This document shows, one piece after another, positions 52,049 to 63,300 of a DNA stretch of 64,000 bases. The notes beneath the pieces are model-generated. The model saw only the letters and a list, made by a program, of their open reading frames with translations. It was not told the origin of the DNA and searched no databases. The stretch's first letter is position 1. Each line of letters opens with the position of its first letter. The stretch comes from Gammaproteobacteria bacterium (GTDB lineage: Bacteria > Pseudomonadota > Gammaproteobacteria > Pseudomonadales > Ketobacteraceae), in NCBI GenBank assembly GCA_013178375.1, contig JABLXQ010000004.1, positions 62,001 to 126,000 of the forward strand. Reading direction: 5' to 3'. Both the position numbers and the translations under genes were made by a program.

Positions 52049-52453
52049 TTACTTGACCAGCTTCTGCGTAACCAGGCCGATCTGGCGGATTTCAAGCCGG
52101 CCCATCAGATCCAGCACTTCAACCACCCGCTGGTACTGGATGGCCGCATCAGCCTTGATCACCACGGGCAACTCCGGATTCACTGCCTTGTATTGAGTCA
52201 GCAGCGATTCCAGATCCGGCAATGACACCGGAAACGTATCCAGATAAATGGTGCCATCCTGCGTAATGGTGATCGCCTTGGTTTTCGGTTTCGCCAGACT
52301 GGGTGCAGTGCTGGCTTTCGGCAAATTCACCGTAATGCCCTGCACCGTTGCCGTCGTCATGATGATGAAAATGATCAGCAGCACATACGCCAGATCCAGC
52401 ATGGGCGTAACGTTGATATCGTCGAACGCTTTCGATTCGTCCTGCACTTGCAT
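52049..52453 (-). CDS. exbD: ExbD/TolR-family proton-channel subunit
   Basis: A 134-residue ExbD/TolR protein. The N-terminal DDINVTPMLDLAYVLLIIFIIMTT contains the conserved transmembrane Asp20 needed for proton use. The periplasmic domain (PVVIKADAAIQYQRVVEVLDLMGRLEIRQIGLVT) is complete. It sits nine bases after the exbB-like gene and two before the TonB-like gene, the usual order of a TonB energising unit. Confidence 0.93.
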   Translation of the reverse strand: MQVQDESKAFDDINVTPMLDLAYVLLIIFIIMTTATVQGITVNLPKASTAPSLAKPKTKAITITQDGTIYLDTFPVSLPDLESLLTQYKAVNPELPVVIKADAAIQYQRVVEVLDLMGRLEIRQIGLVTQKLVK

Positions 52454-52462
52454 GGCGTTACC

Positions 52463-54298
52463 TCACTGACCGTAATATTCAGCAATGCGCGTGATGAATT
52501 CGTCGATGAAAACGCGCATATCGGCGGTCACATCCTTGATCCGCAACACCAGGTAGTTGTAGGCAAACAGCGCCGGGATCGCGACCAGCAGGCCCGCCAC
52601 CGTCGCCGCCAGCGCCGCCGCAACACCTGGCGCGATCGCACCGATATTCACGTCACCGCTGGCGGCAATCGCCGCGAACGTAATCATGACGCCGATAACG
52701 GTTCCAAGCAGACCCAGAAAAGGCCCGCCGCTCACCGCGATGGTTAACACGACCATCTTGCCGTTGAGCACCTGCATTTCCCGCGTCATGTCGGCATCCA
52801 GTGAAGCGCGAATGGCGTCGATTGCCTGCGGCGACAATCCGGCTGCACGAGCGCCTACACTGTTTCCCATGCGGCCACGGACTTCTTTTATGCCGCGATG
52901 ATAGAGGTGATAAAGGGAAGAACTCTGGAAGTGATCGTGCTTGCCGAAGATGGCCTGCGCGATCGGTGAGTGCGCCAGCTTGGCGTCTTCAGTGGATTCA
53001 TCCATATCCAGAATCGCTGGGTCCTGCCCCGCCAGTTTCTTGTACTGCTCCAGAAATGCTGCGTTGTCCTTGCTGGAACGGCGGATGTACAACGTCTTGC
53101 CGATCGTCACCATCCAGCACATGACCGCCATGATCGCCAGCACGAAAATGACGGCCCAGCCGGCTTCGTCCAAGCTGCCCAGAATGACATCGAACATCTG
53201 GCTGCCATGACCGCCGCTGCCCAGCTGTTCTGCCGGCTGCACAGCAACCAGCGTATCCTGCGGACCCTGGTTGATGGCGGCAAGTCTGATCCAGTCCAGG
53301 CTGCGCGCTGTCTTGTCGAAACGTACTTCGTCCATTTCGCCGACAAAGCCACGCTCACCGTTCAGCGTCGCGCCGATGATCGTACTTCCACCCAGCTCGT
53401 TCCACTGAACCGGAATGGAGGCGACCGCCTCGCCGTTCAGCATCAGTTTCATATTATCGGCACCCAGAACCAGGGCCACGTGCTGCCAGGCATCCGTGGC
53501 CAACTGCACCGAGCGGGGCGTTTCAAAACTGGAACCACCATTATTCAGCTTTGCATACAGCAGATTTCCGCTGATGGCCAGCTCGATATGGCTGCTGCCA
53601 CTGTGACGGGAAAACACCACGCCATCCACTTGCGAACCGGTCGGCTTGATCCACGCGGAAAATGTCGCACCGCTCTCCGGCACCATACGCATTGTCGGAG
53701 AATCCTGGATCATCAGATAGTGCGTGCCACCGAACTGGGAACCACCACCAATGATCGACGCCGGATTCAGTGTCGCTTCATGGTTCTCTACCACATTGGC
53801 ATAGGCAGTCTTGTCGCTGATCTGCGCGTCCTTTGCACTGAAGGGCAGCACCAGACTCTGGCTGATTTCGTAGGCATCTCCGCTGGCGGTGGTGCCAACA
53901 GCATCGGCGTTACCGTAATAGAGCCAGACCTGCTCAGTAGCGATACCACCCGTCAGCTGCGGCAGCTTCACCCACACAAACAGCATCTGATTTACTGGAT
54001 CGAAATGCTCCACAAAATGCTTGAGTGGGGTCTTGTCGTCGTTGCCAACAAACCGCAGATCCGACAGATCATCTTTCAGCAGCATGAAATCCTGAAAGTT
54101 GCCGGCATGCAGCCGCACCAGCACCGGCACTTCGGTTTGCGACGTCTCAATATTGGCGCCGGTAATCGATGCATCCAGCGTCAAAGGCACGCGGTAGCTC
54201 CATTTGTCATTCCACCATGCCGACGCCTGGGCCGACAGCAATGTCATGAACAAACAGAGAATCATTTTGCAACTGAGACTTTTCACGTATGCACTCAC
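52463..54298 (-). CDS. ExbB-type proton channel with secreted DUF2341/LamG-like front domain
   Basis: A 611-residue fusion. A signal peptide (MILCLFMTLLSAQASA) is followed by a DUF2341-like domain (WSYRVPLTLDAS, then EQVWLYYGNA; about residues 30-140) and a LamG/concanavalin-like domain (GATFSAWIKPTG, DAWQHVALVLG, GFVGEMDEVRFDKTARSLDWI; about 180-350). The C-terminal 240 residues are a MotA/TolQ/ExbB channel with three membrane segments, including GPFLGLLGTVIGVMITF. The front domain lies in the periplasm and could bind glycan or the giant adhesin. The start is GTG 54298 with AAAGGAA upstream. It is 43 bp after the adhesin gene. Confidence 0.88.
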   Translation of the reverse strand: MSAYVKSLSCKMILCLFMTLLSAQASAWWNDKWSYRVPLTLDASITGANIETSQTEVPVLVRLHAGNFQDFMLLKDDLSDLRFVGNDDKTPLKHFVEHFDPVNQMLFVWVKLPQLTGGIATEQVWLYYGNADAVGTTASGDAYEISQSLVLPFSAKDAQISDKTAYANVVENHEATLNPASIIGGGSQFGGTHYLMIQDSPTMRMVPESGATFSAWIKPTGSQVDGVVFSRHSGSSHIELAISGNLLYAKLNNGGSSFETPRSVQLATDAWQHVALVLGADNMKLMLNGEAVASIPVQWNELGGSTIIGATLNGERGFVGEMDEVRFDKTARSLDWIRLAAINQGPQDTLVAVQPAEQLGSGGHGSQMFDVILGSLDEAGWAVIFVLAIMAVMCWMVTIGKTLYIRRSSKDNAAFLEQYKKLAGQDPAILDMDESTEDAKLAHSPIAQAIFGKHDHFQSSSLYHLYHRGIKEVRGRMGNSVGARAAGLSPQAIDAIRASLDADMTREMQVLNGKMVVLTIAVSGGPFLGLLGTVIGVMITFAAIAASGDVNIGAIAPGVAAALAATVAGLLVAIPALFAYNYLVLRIKDVTADMRVFIDEFITRIAEYYGQ

Positions 54299-54341
54299 TT
54301 CCTTTCCCCGTTAAATCTTTTGCGTTAAACCGAAAACACAG

Positions 54342-57300
54342 TTAATCGCCCAGACCGATGATTTCGACGGTCAGAAATGCAACCTTCTCTGTCGTCTCGC
54401 CATCGCCCTCTGCCTGTTCCGCCACTTCGCCCATACTGGCGCTGGTGGCGGCACTGCCCACGCTTCCAGCCGTCGTCACGCCAGCGGATACGCCGGTATT
54501 GGTAGGCACGCCGATGGAGACACCACCGACATCGATATTGTCCGCACCCACAACTTGCTGCGCCGCCAGCGTGATATTGCCGCGCGCACCGATACCTGCG
54601 TCGCCTGCATCGATGATGCCGGCCGGTGCGAACAGCGATACGTCACCCGCGCCGCGGATACCGCTGCCGGCGATCACTGCGCCGTAATCCACCACCACCT
54701 TGCCGGTGGCATCGATGGTGACGTTGACGTTGGCAGCACCGGTTGCAGTCTTGGCACCACGACCGGCATCGATATCGCCTTCACTCGCCCACATCATGAT
54801 GTCGCCATCCAGTGCAAAGGTGCGCGACTGGTTGACGCGAATGCTGTCGTTGACCAGCAGGTTGAGATCACCAGTACGCGTGGTGATGATGCCAAGTTCG
54901 GCAGCACCCTTGGTTACGCCGGGCAACTGGATCGGCAAGCCGACATCGATGCCGCCGCCCGGTGCGATAACGCCGACATCGCCGCCATCCTTGGTATTGA
55001 TGGTGCTGAACACCAGGCTGACGTCGCCGTCCCACTGCTTGTTTTCATCAAACAGGCTGTTGATCGCGGCAAAGCTGCGCTTGAAACCATCCGTTTTTGG
55101 ATCGAAGTCTTTCAATGACGATTTTTTGCTGTCTTCATAGCCACCGCGCTTCACTTCGTTCAACAGCGTGTTGTACACCAGCACCTGCTGCTGACGCTCA
55201 TTGCTGTTTGCAAACTGTGACCGCGCGACCTTGATACGGTCTTCGCGGGAAAGCGAAAGAAACAGTCGTTGGGCGTCGGACAGGTTTTTGTCATCCGAGG
55301 AAGAAAGCGCGGTTGCCATGTCAGCAGGCACAGCTTGTGGCAAGGCGGCGATCTGTTCGGGCGACAACGACAGGTTCAGCAGCGCCTGGATGGCATCGGG
55401 TTCCAGTATCAGATCGGTAAACGCGGCGGCAAGGAAACTGGCGAGCGCCATGTCTTCATCGCTGCCATTTATGTAACGGCTGGCAAATCCGGCGAAGTCG
55501 GGATCATCGGCAATGCCAGCGAGGACGAGCAGATCGGCACCGGTATCGGCCAGCGCGGTGTTGGTTATATCGCCATTGGAAACAATACCACCAGACATAC
55601 CCATACTGATGTCGCGGCCGGCAGTAACCAGCAGGGCGCCAGGACCATTCACCTCGATTCCGCTCGATGCGTTATTGTCAATTGCACCTTGCTCATTGCG
55701 GTTGGAACGCGTGATGATATCGCGGCCTGCACGCACGGTGGATACATCTGACGTAAAGTTGTTGGTCACGCTGATGCCGACGCTATCGATATCGCGACCG
55801 GCGATAATTTCTGTTTCTCTGGATGTGATCAGGTTGGTGCCACCACCATCAGCCAGGAAGTCTCCGTTGAGTGTGACCAGACGCAGCGGATCAGCCATGG
55901 ATTCGGTATGAACGCTGGGCAGCCCGTTTTGTAACGCCACGAGGTTATCAAAAACGCCGAGTGCGCCCAGGAGGTCTCCGTTGCCCAAGAGGTCTGGTGA
56001 GCGGTCCAAGGTGGTTTCGGCATACTGGTGAGCAGAACCCATGGACGGCAACAGGTTACCTGGTACAGCAGACAAGCGCAGAACACTCTGATTTAGCCAT
56101 TCAATATTGTGTGTGGCATAGATTGACAGTGCATTAGCGGCGCCTGGTTCCAGCGCAATAGTTCTGTCGAAAACGACGCTGCCATCCAGTGCAACTGTCT
56201 CGACACTCACCGGCAATACCGAGCGCAATGCAGCGGTGAACTCGTCATCGATTCCGACGCTGTCGGGATTGAAATGGATGTCACCGGTCAACGATTCAGC
56301 CCGCAGTATGTCGGCACTACTGTCGGTGATATAGATGTTCTTTTTAACGTTGGTGGCGAATTGTGAATCGCTGAGCGGCACAAAGCCCTGATCGATCACC
56401 CGCGTAATTTCGATGGAATTGCGCGCCTTCAATGAGATATCGCCCACGCCATAGGCCACGCTTGTCGCTACGTTATCTTCCGAAGCGCGGGCCAGGCTGC
56501 CGCCAGCCTCGACGTCAAGCCTGCCATCGCCCACCAGATAATTTCCGGACAGGATGTCATTACCTGCCAGCAGGTGAATGTCGCCACCACCCCGCACGAG
56601 CACTTCATTGGTGCCCGCGGCTCCATCGAGGGGATTGACACCGATTTGCATTGCCGTGGTGGGCGCTGCCAGTGTCAGGTTGGTAACATCATGGCCTGCG
56701 GAGACATCAATATCCCCTCCGCCGAGCGTACCGATACCGTTGACAAACTTGTCATACAGTACGCCCCATGTAGAAATATATTTGGTTTCACCGGCCAGTG
56801 TACGACTGTAATCAACCCTGTACAGCCACTCGGTGCTGGGTACCGATGAACCCGCTACCGCAATGTCGTTGCTCACATCGATATTGATGTCGCCTCCGTC
56901 ATGGCCATAGAACATGCGTTTTCTGCCTTTCAGCAAAGAGGCGAACCAGTAGCGGTGATACAAGGTGCCGGCGTCTGGCACATAGACAGTGCCATCCGTT
57001 GCGTATTCGCTCAGGCCGCCGCTGTAAATGGCGCTGCCATCACCCAGATACAGATCGCCACCCGCGGCCATGTCGATAGCGCCGGTGCCGGTGCGAATCA
57101 GACTGCCAGCCGCAATGTCGATATTGCCGGAGTCGGTGGTGGTCAGCGCCTTTGCAGCACCTGCATCCGCACCAGCCACGAATGCGAAATTCCATGATCG
57201 GTCCGCAATGGGAGCGGTTTGCTGGTAACCGGGAAGCGTGATGAAACCATCGGACACATTGCCGCTGATATTCAGATTGCCGCCAGCAAGAAAGCGCATG

Positions 57301-60300
57301 AAGCCGGGCGTCAGGTTGTCGCCATAGCGCCAGCTGTCATCCCAGCTGCCATTGCCAGCGGAATCCACCGTCAGTGTCGGTGCCAGATTGATTCCACCCT
57401 CGATGGCCAGATCACCGGCGCTGACGAACTCGACACCGGGCGCCACTTCAAACGCTTCAGAATTTCTGTTCAGCAAATTACTGAAGCGGCCGGATAGATC
57501 GGTAAGTTTTTCAGCCATGGCGCTCATGAAACTGGCGGTTTCCGAATTGACGTCGCCATCCAGTAGGCTTTGATCCACCACTGCCGTGTCATAGCGTTTG
57601 AACCCGGCCACCACGATGCTGTCGGCGCCCGTAATCCGCACGCCGGAATCGTTGAAGTTCACATCATCGTTCGTTGCATTGCGCTGTGTCTGGAACTGCA
57701 CGGTGCCGCCATTCCCATTACGAATGCCATCACCATTACCGGCCACATGGATGCGGCTGCCATCGGCCAGATCGACAAAGCCCTGCCGCGACGACAACAC
57801 CACCTTGCCGCCCTCTTCACCAGTACCGGTTGCGCTGGCATCCAGTTGTGCAGTCGCGTCCAGTCGCACATCATCACGGCCGAACAAACCAATCGTGCCA
57901 CCCTCGGCACCCGACGCATCAAGGCGGCTGCCGACAACAACGGCGCCGCCGTCGGCGCTGAATTCAATGTTGCCTGCTTTTACATTGTTGCCCGACGCCA
58001 ATTCAATATCGCCATTACGCGCACGCCAGGTTTGCGTGTCGCCAAAGCCCGCCAGTTGCGGCAGCAGGCTTTGCACATTGCTGCCCTGCGCCACATCCAC
58101 GCTGACCTTGCCGCCAGGGGACTGGGCAAAACGCTGGACGATGGGTGCGGATTTCAGATCCACCGCACCATTGGCAGCAGACAATTCCAGGGTTCCACTG
58201 GCTGCATCGACGTGCGGTGATGAAACATCGATAACCGTGCCTGTCTGCGTCACGATATCGCCATTAACAGTTTTCAGGCGCACTGTTCCGGCATCCGACA
58301 CCACGGTATCGCCGGCGAAATCAGTCGCGCGCCCGGCCACACTCAATGCCGCCTGATTGCCCAGGCTGATGCCGTTCTGCGCCTGCACCTCAATCAAGCC
58401 ACTGGCGGCCTGCACGCTGGTATCCAGACTGATATGATCACCGGCAAAATGCAGATACGCGCCCAAGCCATCCTGCTGCGACACAGGTGCAGCTCCTGCG
58501 CTCGTCACAGCCAGATCACCGGTTGCCTGCAGATTCAAATCAGTACCGTTCGCGGCTTGCAGCTGCGCAGTCGCCAGATTCATATCAGCCGACGATTGCA
58601 AAGCAAACTTGCCAGAAGCGCGGGTGACATCCGTCGCGGTGAGTTGCGCCACGTCGAAGCCCGACAGCTTCATGGTGGAAAGGGAATCGCTGCCACCGGT
58701 GAGACTGGCCGCTGCCGTATTGAATTCAATCTGGCCCCCCACCTGCGCAACATCCTCGGCCATGCTGCCGGAGGAATTTCTCAGCGTGATCGATTCAGCC
58801 GCAATGAACTGCACATCGAGCCGCACGGCTCCCACCGCGTTGATAGCGGTGGCATCCAGGGTCAGACGGTTCACATCCAGCGTGAAATCCGACGCGATAT
58901 CAATGGTGGACAAGCTGGTCAGCAGCAGTTCTCTTGCATTCAGATTATTGAGCGCCGCCTGCGACAGCGCCATGCCCGACGCCGCTTCGCTGGCACCCAG
59001 CACCATTTTTCCGGAACCAAAGCCGGCGGTGCCGAACGTATCGATCTGGCCCTGGACAATGGCACTGCCACTGGCATCCAGCACCAGCGCGCCCTGGCCA
59101 AACACTGAGGTACCGGACTGGATCTCCAGCACACCGGTACTGCCAGTGGCATTGCTGCGCCGCACCTGCACCGCGTCACCCACCGATGCCTGCAACAACG
59201 CGCCGTCACCTTCAATGTTCACCACACCGCCTGCAGTTTTACCGCCGCGCGTGGTATTGATCCGTGCGGCGTTTTCCACCTTCACGGTCTGCTTCGCGGC
59301 CAGCAGCAATTCGCTCGCCGTCATGTCCACGTCGCCCGCCACCGTCACTGTGTTGGCGTTCACCGTAATGTTGGTGCCATCGGCGCCGGCGCTGCGGGTG
59401 CCACCCAGCAGCATGCTGTCGACGTTCAACTGTTCCAGCTCGCCGGCAACCAGTTGAATGCCTTCGATGGCGTCAGACCGGCTTCCCACCAGCGTGATGT
59501 TTTCTGCCGTCACATCCATGCGGCCGCCCACGCCATTGCCGCTGACCGAGGCCAGAATGTCACCGTCAATATCCAGCTGGCTGATGGCGTCATAGAGGAC
59601 ACGCCCGGCATCCTGCGGCCGCGTGCCGCTGGCGCTGAAAAATTCACTGGCGGAATACAGATTGAATTCGCTGCGCGTCAGTGCGACGGACCCTTGTTCC
59701 ACTACAAACGCAGACCACAGGCTGTCACTCACGCCACTGCCGGCATTGCCCAGCTTGCCGGCAACCACTGTCGTACCCGCTGCCGTTTCGATCTTCAGGC
59801 CTGGTTGCGTGCTATAGCCCTGCGGGGTCACCAGCAGCGCACCCGGCAACAGCGCATAGCGCGCCGGCATGACGGCATAGCTCACGTTCGGGTCCAGTCC
59901 CGAGCCGGCTTCAAAGCGAACGGTGTCACCAATTGCATAGGGGAAATTCGCCATTTCAACCGCATCGTAGGCGGCCCATTTGCTGCCGTAGGTCGGCACG
60001 ATTGCAAAGGATTCGCCAGCGGCACCGGTTAGGGCATAACTCAATACATCTTTCGATCCGCCGGGGCCTGGCACAAATTCATAGGCCAGCAGATCGCCGC
60101 CACCGCTGATGTCCACCACTGCGCCATCCTGGTGTTCGATGGCGGGGCCGCTCAATGAAATGCTTTTCTCTCCCAGGGTTCTGACTACCTGCGGCGCGCC
60201 GGACAGAACCGGATACAGCCAGCTGCCGTCAGCCTGCACTTCGCCCATGATGACGGTCTGCGCTTCGCCAGACACGCTGGTTTTACTGCCGTTTTCCAGT

Positions 60301-63300
60301 ACCAGACTTTGCCGTGCGTTCAGATCGATGGTGCCGAACGGCGCTTTCAGGATGCCGTCCTGCACGATGTTGTCAGCATTTACGGTGATCGAACCGAGCG
60401 CTGAATACACCGCATAGTCGTTATCGATTCTGAAGGCGCCATCGGTGGATTCACCGCGCACGGTGATGGTCGAATCGGTCGACTGCAAATCAAACGTATA
60501 GGACGTTTGGGTCGCACTGTAGATCTGGCTGGCCAACAGGTCGGCGTCGCCGTAGGCCGTCAGGGAACCGGTGGGCAAATCGCGGGAACTAGCATTGGCG
60601 AGCCCGCCACGCAGACGGATATCGCCGTGGCTGTTCAGCGCGACTTTTTCTGCATCGCGAAATGCAATGTCGCCCAACAGGTCGATAAATGCGGCGTTGG
60701 CGGTGAAACGGCCATTGAGCGGCAACTGCTCATCACCCGCATTTGAATTAATCTCATCTGTGTAGCGAGTACCAATCCCCACATAGGGTGCGGCCACGCT
60801 GGCATCAAAACCTTCCACCACGATGGCCGGCGTTTCCAGCCGGATCGATTCCGACGCGGTGAGGGTTTTGTCGGTCGCGAACGTGATGCGGGATTCAGGT
60901 CTGCGGATTACGTCCGCGTGGTTTGTCTGATGATTCTCATCATTCAAGGCGTGCAATCCGATGTTACCGAATCCGCCTGCATTGATTGCATCAACGTTCA
61001 GATACGCGACACCGTTGTCATACTGTTGATTGCCACCGACGGCAGCAACAATATTTCCGGTATCTTGCAGTTGCTGCAGGAATCCGGAATCCGTTGCCTG
61101 ATCCTCCACACGAATTTCCAGCTCATAATCAACAAACGAACGGTCACGGTCGTCGATAGCCCCCGTGAACCGGTTGTCAGTAGTCATGGTGACATCCAGC
61201 GATCCCGCCTTGCCACCCGCCGCCGCACGCGCAGACAAACCGGAATTCAGAAAGATTCCTTCCGACGCCTTCAAATTGATGGCGCCGGCGGCAAGGCCGA
61301 CCGGCTCGGAAACGACGCGACCCGCACGGGCATCGTAATAGCGGTTGGCACTGGCCAGACCGTCTGCGCGAATCGAAGCGCCATCGTCACCGAGAATGTA
61401 GCCACCGTCCGCAGCGATGCCGACCGTTCCTGCAGCATGAAATGAGAGATCGGTAACACCCAATGTGTTGACTTCGCCCTTCACGGTAGTTGCGCTTACA
61501 TCGATCAAGCTGCCGTCACGCAAAATGACCGCAAGATCGGAATCCAGCGAGTTGCGGCGGTCAACATGTTCAGAGGTACTGACCGCAAGGCTCACGGTGC
61601 CACCCTGTGCGATGATCGATCCGGCATGATCAATGCTGCCGCCGACTGCCTTCAGCGCAATAGCGGCGCCCGGCAACCCCTGAATCAACGCTCCCTCGCC
61701 AATGCGAATACCGTCCGCAATCGATCCCGGTACATCTGCCGACTTCAGCAACAGGTCAATTCCAGCACGCCAGTCTTCCCGCAGGCCGGCAGTATCAACC
61801 ACTTGCGCCAGGGAATTCATGTCGGCACCGGAAGCCACATTGCGATAGTTGCCCTCACGCATGCGGAATTGTTCGCCGACCAGATCGATGTGGGTGCCAT
61901 TGGCAACGTCAATGCCATTCAAACCGGCGTCCAGCACAACCTTGCTGAAACCGCCCGCACGCAACTCATCCGCCTCCAGCTGAATCACGCCGGGTGAGTT
62001 GTCGTTCACGCCCGCTGAGGGGGGCCCAATATGGAATCCAGCGCCAGCCAGCGTCAGCGTGCCGCCCTGCGCCAGTGAATGACTGGACGCATTGCCGTTG
62101 TATTCCAGTGCGCCGCCGTATTCAAATCGGCTGGCGCTTACGGTAACGTCACCGCCCTTACCGCCCTGCAATGTGCCTTTGGCATTCAGCCAGGCGCCAC
62201 CGTTGGCCCGCAGATTTACACCCTGCGCCACTTGCACTGAGCCTTTGGAAATCAGTTCGATGGCGCCGGCATCCGTGTTCACCGCCGCATTCGGATTGGC
62301 ACCCAGCAATGGATTGTCATTGATCCAGGCACCGCTGGTATCGATGGTGACATCAGCACCCACCGAAAGAGTGTGCACCATTTGTAGTTCAGTGGCGTCG
62401 GGATTGGGTACATCTGTAGTGGAAATCGAAACAGCGCCACTCCGATTGGTAATGTCGCCCAGAATGCTGACATCGCCACCCTTGAGATCAAGCACGCCAT
62501 TGCCGTCCAGCGTCAGGGCCGTGCCCTGCGTCAGCGTCAGATCACGGCCGGCTTTGATGGAAATGCTGTCGGCCGAGTTTCTGAAACGCTCGACAGAAAT
62601 TTTCGTCAGGTCATCATCAGCCGTGCCAGCCAGTCTGTCCTGCAAATACTGCTGATACTCACTTTCTGCCACCAGCGCAATGGCCTGCTGGCTGGATTTG
62701 AAATGATTCAGGTCCAGATCGACCCTGCCACCGGACACCTGATTGCTGCCGGTGCGCTGATACGGGCCGCTGACGGTATCAGCAATCACCGAGCCGCCAT
62801 ATTCCGCGGCGTGGGATTTGATGTTAAAGGAGCCTGCGTCCTTGCCTTCAACATAGCCTTTGACAAAGGTTCCCTTGCCGGCTCCCACGCTGGAGGATTT
62901 TATTTTCTCCACCACGTTCCAGCGGGCGTTGTAACGCTCATTGCCGCTGATCACGGCGTCATAATTGACATTGGGATTGGCATCGCTGATGTAGACCAGA
63001 TTGCCGTTATCCACCAGCTGGCTTTCAAGCACATAGCCAGACTTGTAATTCACGGCACCGCCGGACACATCCACCTGCGCGCCTTGCTGGAAATCAACGT
63101 TGCCTTCGCTGTAAACGTTGACCTTGCCACCGGCACTCAGGCGCTCATCCACCGTGCGCTCGACCTTGGCCAGATAGGCGGAGATATCGGCGAATTCAAT
63201 ATCGTCGGCATCGCGAATATCGACAAAGGCGGTCTCCCCCCGAATGTCGGCATCGTTGCGCTGCAACGGCGAATCTTTCAGCTCGTCACCGCGCAATTCT

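Noticed and set aside
52970-54328. A 452-codon plus-strand frame opposite the exbB-like gene
   Set aside because: The opposite strand carries a clear multi-domain protein; this product is rich in His, Gln and Arg as expected of an antisense shadow.
57570-58356. Long overlapping plus-strand frames opposite the giant adhesin
   Set aside because: They occur in more than one frame over the repetitive adhesin gene and have no recognisable domains.
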